Positions 49,201 to 59,160 of a DNA stretch of 64,000 nucleotides are shown piece after piece (the stretch's first letter is position 1; every line of letters starts with the position of its first letter). The position numbers and the translations under genes are program-made. The notes beneath the pieces are model-generated. The model did not search any database and was not told where the DNA came from. It saw only the letters and a program-made list of their open reading frames with translations. This DNA comes from Schistocephalus solidus (taxonomy: Eukaryota; Platyhelminthes; Cestoda; Diphyllobothriidea; Diphyllobothriidae): assembly GCA_017591395.1 (NCBI GenBank), contig WEDG01000795.1, forward strand, positions 310,001 to 374,000, read 5' to 3'.

Positions 49201-51099
49201 CCCACCTTGCTGTGGTTTCCACCAGCATCTCTAATGACGATATTAACGTTTCATGCTGTGAAAACTGGGTTTGTGGTGGTGAATCCGAGTCCAGTTTGTG
49301 CGCCAAATGATAGTCCACATCTCAGACATGCTGGCAGTAGTTAGGCGTTGGCGGATCTGGAGTCTTGCATAGTTGTCGTTTTAACCTTCAACCTTTAAAA
49401 TTTTCCGTTTTCGTGTCAGATTTCCCAGCCTAGTGATCTTCTGTGAGACATTTTCTAGATTCCTTGTTGATTTTTGCGTATTTAAAAAAGGTCTTCGGTT
49501 AACCCTTTTACCGCAGCTGTTGTCCGTTTTTCCGGTGAGCTTTTTTTTATCATGTTATGTATTTTTAAATGTGTTGCTTCTTAAGTTTGTTAATTTCCCT
49601 GCAGCAAAGGCTAGGTCAATTAACACTCACCATGGGTTCGTCGTATACCCCACTTGGTACTGCTTGATACACTGTCAACGTTTTCTCCAAGTCAGTGTTC
49701 AAAACAAAGTTTACACAATTGCAATTGACGGGGTGTGCCATGCGCTGCGTGTCTGCTGCGATTGCAGTGTTCAGTCAGCAGTACTCCGCGAAGATGCGTC
49801 CGTGGACACTGGAATAGGACCCTTTAGTTAAAAGCCATTCATTTTTGTAGTTTCCATTGGTTTCGGGCAACTGCGCATGACTGACACGTTTATCGAATCT
49901 GGTGCATTTGGGGATGGAGCGACTACGTCGGCTACATTGGAAAGCTGCCCTGGCCGTGAATGGCAGAACTCCCGACAACAGTGAAGAGAAAGTACGTTAG
50001 CCCTCACGTCTTGACTCATTTGGCAATACCCGATCATATATTCAAGTTTAAAGAGGCCCATCTTCTCGCGATATGTGACAACCGGGTGAGTCGCAGGCAG
50101 CTACGGTCATCGTTCGCTGGCCCCGGTCTTTCAGCAAGTGCAATGACCCTCTCTTCGCATTCAGGGCTAAGACGTAGGTCAGGCAAGGAGCAGGGAGTGC
50201 GCAGGCGAACATATTTTCCAACGCCAGTGTCGGTCGAGCAGCTGTTGTGCTGACCTCCAGCATGAGGCAAGGAACCTTACAGATTAACGATGGGAATTCT
50301 GACCTTTGATCAATTTGCGCACCTTAGCAACAACCCTCAATTAAGGCTACAGCCATTAACTGTTGAAGGTATGTGGTAGCATGACTACAACATCCTATAA
50401 GTACTGCAATCCCGCGCGCAGGCATTTACGACATGTGGGGCTTTCCCTGATTATGGTTTTGAGCATGAATCCGAACTTTAGATGCGTGAATTTCGTCTTC
50501 TTGTTAGGGCGTCTACTTCTCAACTGCCACATGGAACTAGGATTATCGGTTGCAACAGTAAGGGGAAGGTAGGTTGGTCGTGATTATTATTATTATTAAT
50601 ATTATGCGTAGGGGCCACAGGAGGAGGAGGAGAAGCAGGAGGATGGTTATGATGACAGGGGAAAGGCGGACATAAGGACATTTGGGAGCAACTGTGCTTC
50701 GAGCTCATAAAACAAGGCTTCGTCACGCACACTGTTTCCTAATTTTCCACAATCAAAAGATTCCGGTCTTTAGAAAAATAAGTAGAAACACTTTATGACT
50801 CGTTTGATCAAATCTTTAAGGTCGCTGTACAGTAGTCCACGTTTCTTTCGGGCATTGAACCAGCCATGTCTCACTGACACTAAAACCACGCCGACGGCCG
50901 ATGCAAAACAGTGGATTGGAGGCAAAACCAGATTTGACTGGCTTGCGTAAAGCCTAAACCTGAATGCTTCAAAAATTCAACTGAACACTAGGTGCGAGCA
51001 GATAACAAGGTTCTGTGAATATGGCAGAATGATCGTTATGAAAGGATTTCCTGGCAGAGCACAGAGGTGAATTCCAGGAAGCAGATAATAGAATAAGAC
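49201..51099. other. Intron sequence without a recognised gene
   Basis: Several frames of 60-130 codons, none recognised. A short ATT run lies at 50,581-50,600. Confidence 0.4.
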
Positions 51100-51104
51100 G
51101 CGAT

Positions 51105-51165
51105 TGAAGTTTATTGGGCTGACGTTTCGCATGCGCCTTCGAACCCATCATCAGGGGTTGTCACA
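51105..51165 (-). mobile_element. Penelope-type tail motif, hammerhead-like
   Basis: The minus strand reads CCTGATGATGGGTTC, then GCGAAACGTCAGCCCAATAA. CTGATGA and GAAAC-GUC are the two halves of a hammerhead core, with ACGU able to form a short stem III between two copies. Penelope-like elements are reported to carry hammerhead motifs. Here stem II and stem I do not pair well, so this copy is at best degenerate. Confidence 0.45.
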
Positions 51166-51179
51166 GATAAGGGTGCTGA

Positions 51180-52297
51180 AGGCGCAAAGAATGAAGTTTT
51201 TATGCAACACAGTTGCCATGTCACCACATGCTTAATCCAATTAGTAGCTTTTGCATTCATCACTGAGGCGAGGGGTCGTACAGGGTGCGATGCTTGTTAG
51301 TTAGTCCACCTCCGAGTCGGTAATTGTCAAAATGTGTGACTTTGAGCGAGATCACCAAAGGGGTCGGTCAAGAACGAAATCCAGCAGGCCGCTGGTAGCC
51401 ACTAGGGCAAGGTCATTCATGTTCTGTTCAACTCTGGAGAGATTACTCTAGTTTGCATTATGTCTGCAAGCATTAAGTCGATGGTTTTATGATTTCAGTC
51501 ACAGTAGTTCACTGCAAACATTTGCACCTTTTTGCACCTCTGTCCAGAAAAAAGTATGACCTCCATGGTCAGTTTGCCACTGCATATTATGAAATGTTCA
51601 ACCCTTCGATTAAATCATATGGAACAAAGCATCCTATAACCGGTTCGAAATTTATTTGGACAAATGAACCACGGTTCAGTTGGGGGCATCAAAGATTTAG
51701 AGCACATTGGATGGAAAGTTTGTCCTTTCTAAATGCAGGGACATTATAAATTTATAATAAAAACGAAGTCGCGATTCTGCAGCCAAATGGTAGTCGTGAA
51801 AAATACCAAAGGATATGGGGGAGCGACAGTGGTAGAGCATAAAATGCATGCAGGATGATAACTAAAATCCCCGCAGAGCGAGAATCGTTGGACCCTAAAG
51901 GCGTCGACTCCTCCGTAGTCGACTCTATCCCCAGACGGGAACCGGACCAAGCATGTGTGGGACTAGCTAAGATCAAAAATCATTTAGGTATAATTTCTGT
52001 CTTGCCTAAAAGGCTTCAGAAAGATTCTGGGCTGCAAATCCTCAACGAAGCACCGCATGAATGTGCTAGCTAGTTACTTTGAGTGAGACTTTTTGCTGCA
52101 TAGCTGCTTCTTCTGTTCCGAGTTTTGTTTTAAAAATGCGAAAAAACGGTTATTCTATAACGTGGTTGCAACGGGGAGGGGAAGAGAAGGCAGAAGTGTG
52201 ACCTATATTGCGGGATGTTACGGCACGATGAGAAAACAATAGGTGACAGTAAATAAAGTGCACTAAATGCAAGCGTAAGCGGTGGAATCGCACTCAC
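51180..52297. other. Intron sequence without a recognised gene
   Basis: An 86-codon plus frame at 51,489-51,749 has no recognised domain. Confidence 0.4.
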
Positions 52298-52444
52298 TTG
52301 GCGTCGACTGACGTGCGGCTCCTCAGTGTACTCCCACTCATCATCTTTCAGCTCAATGCGGAGGCCCAGAGTCAGGGCTCTGAAGAAGTTGCCAAAGGAA
52401 CCCCCTCTCGAATCTTTCTTCGTTGTAGCTGATTTGTCCTGCAT
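52298..52444 (-). CDS. DEGS1: Desaturase exon 1 (N-terminus)
   Basis: The exon encodes 49 residues beginning MQDKSATTKK and ending EEPHVSRRQ. The segment DDEWEYTEEPHVSRRQ matches the N-terminal signature of the DES family (human: FEWVYTDQPHADRRR). The donor follows the CAA codon and reads gtgagtg, in phase 0. I chose the ATG at 52,444 because it is the first ATG after a good splice acceptor (ttttagcag, ending at 52,499) and is in frame. The family start, MG-x-R, would align with the LGLR at residues 26-29, where Leu replaces Met, so this protein lacks the N-terminal Gly that is myristoylated in mammals. A weaker alternative is an internal acceptor (cttcttcag) near 52,380 that would replace the first roughly 20 residues by an upstream exon. 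Confidence 0.85.
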
Positions 52445-52498
52445 TGTCTGCGGCCTGCGGATTTCTGTGTGATCTGCACAATCGTAAAGGATGTACAC

Positions 52499-52520
52499 CT
52501 GCTAAAATGGTTGCCAACAG
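52499..52520 (-). promoter_or_regulatory. Candidate splice acceptor ahead of the first coding exon
   Basis: Reading the minus strand, a moderately pyrimidine-rich stretch ends ccattttagcag at 52,499, leaving a 54-nt 5' leader before the ATG at 52,444. No other ATG lies in that leader. It could join a 5' noncoding exon, or be a spliced-leader trans-splice site, since flatworms including cestodes trans-splice. The sequence alone cannot decide between these. Confidence 0.4.
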
Positions 52521-52658
52521 GGCAATTGGTAGACAGTAAATGAGCGGAAAACAAGTACAATTTCATTCTGGTGACAGCACTGCCGGGCTCATCCCATGCC
52601 TGTCACGCTTGGCCGTCCTTGGGGCAAAGTGCTTGACTGCTAGAATGCCAACAATTTT

Positions 52659-53106
52659 TTCCAAAGATCACAATGAGAGTGATGCAGGTGGAGGAGTCGG
52701 TCAGCTTTTGATTAACTAATTAATAATTAATAATAATAAATTAATTAATCAATTCCTAAGATCACGATGAGAGTGACGCAGGTGGAGCAGTCGGTCAGCT
52801 TTTGATTGGCTAATTAATAATTAATAATGATCAAAATAATTAATTAATTAATTCCAAAGGTCACAAGGACAGTAACGCAGGTGGAGCAGTCGGTCACCTT
52901 TTGATTGGCTTATTAATAATAAATAATTAATCAAGTAATTAATTAATTAATTCCAAAGATCACAATGAGAGTGACGCGGTGGAGCAGTCGGTCAGCTTTT
53001 GATTGGCAAATTAATAATAAATAATGATTAATTGATTAATTCCAAAGATCACAATGAGAGTGACGCAGGTGAAACAGTCGGTCAGCTTTTGATTGGCTAA
53101 CTAATC
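52659..53106 (-). repeat. Five tandem units with CCAAT boxes, directly upstream of the desaturase
   Basis: Five units start at 52,659, 52,753, 52,852, 52,951 and 53,040 (spacing 94, 99, 99 and 89). Each has a conserved core of about 61 bases followed by a variable AT-rich spacer of TTAATTAAT type. On the minus (gene-sense) strand units 2, 3, 4 and 5 carry GCCAATC. Units 2, 3 and 5 fit the NF-Y consensus RRCCAATSR in full, unit 4 has one mismatch, and unit 1 has lost the box. The core also holds a CACCTG E-box on the minus strand in units 1, 2 and 3, and a TGACGC motif in most. The array lies 215-660 bases upstream of the predicted ATG. A promoter or enhancer role is inference. Confidence 0.85.
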
Positions 53107-54039
53107 CTGCAAGTGAAAACCGTCGGAACTACTAATCTAAGTCAGTCACCTAGGTTACTGTAGTGAGAATTAGCAGAAGTTAAGTAGTAAAGTAAGAATT
53201 ATAGCATTATGCCCCCGGGAGATGCCAACCTTACTAAGTATTTCATTCCCGTGCCTGGAAAAAATGTCGTGAAACTTTCCGTCCATGTTTTTTTGTTTGC
53301 TGATTAGCTGACACATTAAGTAGCGAGAAAAGCGCGTGTTTTTCAATGCTAGACTACCTTGGATAAACATTTTTATAAAAATCACTAACAGCCCTGTTCA
53401 TATATAAATGAACTTAGAGTGAATTTTGAGGAATTGTGTTCGTCACTCAGGAGCTCTGAACCACGTCTCCCATTGTCTCGTGCAGGGTGTCAGGATAACT
53501 TCCCATTTGGCTTTCCAAACTGCCATCAGAGCTTTAGGCAAGAGCTCCTGGACAAAACGCGACAGCCAGACCTTATCCTACAATTAGCCGAGAGCATAAC
53601 TGCAGACGATAGGATGTGAATTCGTGGTTCGGATAGTAGAGCTAAACTGGAAGCAAACTAAAATCTCCCGCTAATGAAAGTCACACCCGAAATTGGCCAT
53701 TACATTTTGCGGGACTTTCCTCGCCACATAAAGTGTTTTCGCGCTTGACAGAGGCCAAACGGGCGCGGGTCTCTTTACTACTTACCTGGTAGACCATTCA
53801 GTGCTCTTAGACCACGCCCACACGCTGCGTGTGATCACGACTCCCGAGGGGCTAGAACGTGCGCATTTGCTGCCAAGCCCCAGCGCCCACAACCTCCGGC
53901 ATCCTCCCCCCTTCGCCTCAATCAACTCACCAAACTGATGCCAACTAACCACCACCGCGCCGTGACTGCTTTTGTGGGCCTTACTGCATGCAAGTCCTTG
54001 AAGGGGAAGACTTCCTCCTATGAACCCATCTGTCCAAAG
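53107..54039. other. Interval upstream of the tandem array
   Basis: No gene recognised in this interval. Confidence 0.4.
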
Positions 54040-54560
54040 TGTTTTTCACCAGTGACCCTCCTCTAGTTCTGACTCCTCAGCCGTCCTTCCCAACGAGGCA
54101 TCCTCTTTCCGGTACCATCTTTCATTCTCCCAACATATTGATACTCTTTTTAAAAAATTCGTAAACTTCTGGAGATTTATAGAGGCATGTGTGCATTCTT
54201 CCCCTCATCCTCTATTGTTCTCCCGTGATTTTTCAAGCTTTGCTTAAAAAAGATTTTTTGATTTTACAACGTATCCTTCGAATGCTCTCTTCCGCTGCTG
54301 GTGTTTCTTATACTGATTTAGTGGATTTAATAACAAAATGGCACTTCAAAACAGTCACACAATTTGCTTAGCGAATTCTTGATGGTGTAACACGTCCCCT
54401 GCACTCTGAGTTGATTGTCGTGAAGTCTTTCCGTCCGATGACCCGAGGCTTTCATCATATAGCTTGCCATACGTCGGCAAATCAGCGCTCTGTTTTTTTT
54501 CATTTCAAGATCGCTACCTTACGTGGGAAGAGACTGAAATAAAGAAACTGAGATTTAAAC
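54040..54560 (+). mobile_element. LINE C-terminal fragment (CR1/Jockey-like)
   Basis: The plus frame at 54,189-54,371 reads ILPLILYCSPVIF, then LQRILRMLSSAAGVSYTD, LVDLITKWHFKTV, close to the minus-strand copy at 1,227-1,460. Nucleotide similarity continues 3' (gacccgaggctttcatcata vs the reverse strand near 1,190). Confidence 0.8.
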
Positions 54561-54892
54561 TTTCTCCTCACTAGATGTCAATTTTTGGGTCTTCGATTCT
54601 TGCATAGTATGTTAACTTATCCTATTCTGTTAGGGAATGGAGCCATTTATTTTGTTGTTGCAAATTTTAACTGATACTTCAAAATAAAGCGCATTCCTCT
54701 CTCTTTTTTTTCTCTCATAGAAAGGGGTAGCCCAGTAGTCAAACCGGAGTTAGATTAGGGCTCGGAGTGGCCAATCGCACAGCACGCTCAGTTCACTTTA
54801 AAATCCACGTGTCAATAAATGAGGTTTTAGAGGTTCCTCCATTCTCTGCTCCTCATAAGGCTGGCATGTATTAGTGCAGTGATTACATATAC

Positions 54893-55200
54893 GCCCCCCC
54901 CGCCACCCCCCCCCCCCCCCGCCCTAAGCGGAGCACGGGAATAGGAACGCTGCAGTCAAATAATAAAACTTGCTCTTCGCATAATTCCAGGAAAGGTAAA
55001 TTTTTCCATATCCTCACACTTCCATCAACCTAAGCTCTAGCCTAAGCCCAAACTGAACCCAACACTGCGGTTAACACTAACCCTAACCTTGACTTTAACC
55101 GTAACCCCAAAAGTAACCATACCAACCACATTAATCCTAAGACTAATTGTCCTAGAATTATGCTGGTGGTTCCTCTTTTCATTTCCCCTTTAGGGGGTCA
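54893..55200 (+). repeat. Telomere-like-core repeat, copy C
   Basis: Starts at a C-rich run (54,893-54,921), then the left block ccctaagcggagcacgggaa and caggaaaggtaaat. The core is degenerate (aacactaaccctaaccttg, ctttaaccgtaacccc) and the right block taattgtcctagaattatgc...tggttcctc. Same order as copies A and B. Confidence 0.7.
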
Positions 55201-55374
55201 TCTAAGCAATCCTTAACTGGCATATTCCCACCTGAATATCTTCAGACAACTGCCAATAATTTGTCTGAAGCAAGCAATCGATGCCTTTCTCTGACCTTTT
55301 CGATGACAGAGTCCTTTTTCGAACCTGATGAAGCTGACTGAGAATGAATCCAATTCCGCTTAGGGTACAGTTGG

Positions 55375-55582
55375 CTGATGACAAAGATGAAGACAAGGAT
55401 GATGGTGATGATGATTAGGATGATCAGGAGGAGAGGAGGAAGAGTATGAAGAAGAAGAAGAAGAAGAAGAAGAAGAAGAAAATGATGGTAGTGGTGGTGG
55501 TTGTGCTGACGAAGAAGAAGAAAAGGAGGAGCAGGTGGAGGATGAGGAGGAGGAGGAGGAGGAAGAGGAGGAGGAGAGCGAA
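55375..55582 (+). repeat. Polypurine tract with (GAA)n
   Basis: About 200 bases nearly all purine on the plus strand, including a GAA run at 55,446-55,482 and GAG-rich segments. Open frames of poly-Lys/Arg here are artefacts of composition. Confidence 0.9.
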
Positions 55583-55669
55583 TGGCTACACGATAACAGT
55601 CAGGCTCCTACTTAAAGTAATCAGTCTGAACTAAATTTGCTACGGCTTTTACGTAACGAAAATAATGTA

Positions 55670-56140
55670 TAATGTTCGACCGTCGATTTCGACGAGGTCC
55701 ACCGTATGCTTCACACCAGGTGGTGCAGGTACGGTGGCTTGCGCGTGAATTAGTTTTAAGTGAAAGTAGCATAGCGCTGCAGCTACCACACTCTCTAATC
55801 TTCCTTCACCTGAGCCTGATGTCAAGACAGTCACGAAGACCGGAGATGGGAGAGGGTGCAGGTGGCTGGCGCGGCCGGAGCCGTCCCTGGGCTTACCACC
55901 ACACCTGGCTCGGATCCCATGGAGTGGGAGTTCCATAAAGGCCACATTAAGAAGGAGCCATTGCAGCCTGACTGTCAGTCCGCCAGTTAGCCACTCCACA
56001 TAAAACACTCATTAGGCTGACCACGCGGTCCGAGTTATCCCGTCAGTTGGCAACCTTCCAAGCTACGGCTTTTAGCGCACCGTGATAGATTCAAGCAGTT
56101 AAGATTGTTTATAGTGAGGAAAATGCGCTGAGCTTTTGAT
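55670..56140 (-). repeat. R1 repeat, near-complete copy
   Basis: Colinear with 7,915-8,400: gtccaccgtatgcttcacac, gcgctgcagctaccacactc, gaagaccggagatgggag, ggatcccatggagtgggag, ggccacattaagaaggagcc and gttatcccgtcagttggcaa in the same order and spacing. Confidence 0.85.
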
Positions 56141-58689
56141 CTCACTCTCTCCCCCACCCCCACAATAATTCATATATAATGGCATATTTACCATCGCCAA
56201 ACTGCGCCCTAACTTCATATACACAGTTTGACATTTCGCCAAAAAGCATAGTAAATATCGACCTAAGGTAGAGAGAACCCATACAGTTTTCAAATTCACA
56301 TCCTGGTTTCCTTCGATGTGGAGTTCCTCACAAAATCAACAGCTAGGCGTTCTAAGACCTACCTAATAGTTAGAATTTCCTCGGGTGCACCCTTTTGTCA
56401 GAAGGGTTGAATTGCTTCTGATGTGCATGCTAAAGTACTGCTGAATGTTCGACAGCAATACGACGCGCTCACTCCGCTTGAGTTGACAAAATGACTCCTA
56501 CTTTTGTGCGTAACCATCGTCAACCATGCGGTCTTCGTTCGTTGCTAAGGCGGTCCAAACCTTGGCATGCTGGCGTCGTTCTTCACTTTGACTACCAAAA
56601 CAAACGACAGCCAGCACGTCCGAACTAATAGCACAGTCCGTCGTTCTACTATGTCCGATTATACACTAAGACCCGAAGCAAATGGAACTCATGAAAACGA
56701 AAAGTTTTACCCTCCAAGGTCACTTAAATCTGTTTAATCTAAAGACGCAGACGGCTGACGAGAAATTATGCATGGGCATACATAACTAAGTCCGATAAGT
56801 TATCGTTGAGGCAGCTTTTAAACCTGCTGGAAAGGCTCTGAAAAAACGTTTTGTAGGTTACCTAGTAACCCCTTTTTAAATGTCTTCCTCATAGATTTCA
56901 GTAGGTAGCCTGTACACACCCTCTTGCAAAAACCAATTGATCACCTCTTTTCTGTTTGAAATCACTCCCCATTGCCTAGGTCTCCACTGACCTGTAGTTG
57001 TTTTTTGGCGTCAGTAAGGCAAGCCTGGGTTAAAGAATGCTTCGCAAGTTTACGAATGAATGCAAAGGTTCAAGTCCCAGGAGATTACTTGAGCAAAGGC
57101 GAAGTCTGTTCGAGCACCGCAACAAAAAAAAACCGACAGAAGTCCATCGTCAGAGATTGCAACAGTGACAGAAAGGGCGACACTTATAGGAAGCATAAGT
57201 CAATCAATAATCAGTGATGCAAGTCTGGAGGTGGCTGCGCTGGGCTCTGTACACCGGCACCGATTGACCGAGTTCCAAATCAAGCAATTGTCGGCTCATC
57301 TTGTTTCCGGCGTGGGGGGTTATCTTGATGGCTCCGAAGTTGAACTTATGACTCAATTCGTAGGTTTTGGCAGCAACTTGCGGTAGTTCCTTGCCCCGTC
57401 GCACCGCCAACTGATGTTAATCTATGCTCGATCCCAGCATGTGTTCATTCTGGCCTGTGTAATTCGTTTAGGCTTGGGATAAAAGCTGGTCATTGATTTT
57501 CAGCACCCTGCTGCGCAAAGTAACTTTGAAACGATGTGCAATGTCAACACCTGCTCCGACAGACAGTTACAGAATACGCGACGTCAGCTGGCGTTAACTT
57601 CTTCGTCAAAACAGTTCTTATTCCTCAAAACAAGACAGGAGCTTGCGTTTACCACGGAAGCTCTTGACATTTAAAACGGACAGCGGTACATGGTCTAACT
57701 TTCCGACGGTAAAGCGAACGGTTACATGGTGGGTGTCACACAAATAGACTTCATCGCTGCATTCGGGACTATGTTATTACTAACCAACGCGGCCGTCGAA
57801 ATGAGCACACCGAGGGTCAAAAGTCACCCTTCGACCGATGGGCCATGAGTAAAAACGGAATAGACGAGGAAGTTGAATGCGGACAGTGCTGTGTACAGTG
57901 ATGTGGACAGTGAAGTCAGGCGTAAATCCAGATGGCTGCTTGTCGATAGGGATGACGTGCGCCCAAGCGTTTTAGTCAAAAAGGAGTGTGGAATCGATTA
58001 TGAAAGCGATATTGTCGATAACGCCTCTCTATTACTGATGGTTAGTCGCCATACGACTGCATCCGGAGCACCAGGACACGGAGCCTGCAGAGCATAAAAG
58101 AATCACTCTGAACTCTCTGTTGCGATCAAAGCAGACAGTTGAGTGCCACATCCACGTGACGCTGTTGCTCTTCTGCTGGGCGCTAAATCGACGAGAATAA
58201 ATAGCGCTTAGTAAAGTACAGTTTAGTATTCAGCTTCTCAAAGTTCTTCTCGGAGAAAGCACTTTTGCTTCTTGGATGATTCAGCGAAGTTTCGCCATTC
58301 TTCAAGCAAAGATGGGTGTGCGCGGGACGCGAAAAAAAACAAACCAGGAAAGTTGGCACAAATCCCACTCCAAAAAGTCCGACTTTGGCCACGAAATTTT
58401 ACGTAGTTTAAAAAACCCTTCCTCTTTTTATGAATAGAATAGTTTACGTTTCTAAAGCTTTCAAAGGTTATTGATATAAACCATGGGGATCGGTAAAGCT
58501 TAGGGACTCGCAAATGGCTCTTAAAAGTGGGTTGCAGCTCTGAAAAAGCCGTGGGGAGCTAACATTTTCTCCCAGAAACCGATCAATGGAAATGTCAGGC
58601 GATCATTTACGATAGCTATCGTTAATAAATATGGAAGGCCGAACTGTCTATTGGGAATTTTTATTGTACGTGGTATTGCTGTCATCATG
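56141..58689. other. Interval without a recognised gene
   Basis: Short frames only (for example 57,873-58,097 +); none recognised. Confidence 0.4.
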
Positions 58690-59160
58690 CATGATATATA
58701 TATTTTGTCTCGATTCCGTATGAAGTCTTGAACAGCAGATCTAGAGTGTATGACCCTTTCTCTTCTCAAACAAACGAATACCGAAGGCCTAAGAACCACA
58801 CCTCTCATCTCTTGAAGAACTGTGGCAAGCCATGTTTGATTCGACCTCCTACCCGACGCTTCCAGGTTGGCATCGTAATAGGATTAGGAGCAGTAGCACT
58901 GCGTTCATGCTGCGAATGGCGACGAATGTGCCGACCCACGTCAGTTGTCTTTCTTGGATGTCATGGACAATCCTCACCATGCTTTCACATCAAATATGGA
59001 CTAGTTCGCGTGTGAAGAAGTCGGTGTACCTCACACGAGGCATGACCCTTTGGACAGCGGAGGTCGGATACGTCCAGGCTTTGATCATCTTCAACGCGTA
59101 CACACTGGCAGTTACAACCGCAGAGCAGAGCGGAGGTTTTCATGGTGAATGAATTCTGGG
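58690..59160 (-). mobile_element. LINE ORF2 C-terminal remnant
   Basis: Minus-strand frames give QRVMPRVRYTDFF, DVGRHIRRHSQ, then MPTWKRRVGGRIKHGLPQF and VFVCLRRERVIHSRSAVQDF, a pattern typical of the end of flatworm non-LTR ORF2 (G-H-x-x-R-R, W-K-R-R-V-G-G, a final R-x-W-like block). Several frameshifts and stops. Confidence 0.6.

Noticed and set aside
55325..55350. CCTGATGAAGC as a hammerhead core
   Set aside because: Lacks the GAAA half and stem I pairing.
55446..55634. Lys/Arg-rich small protein
   Set aside because: Product of the polypurine tract.
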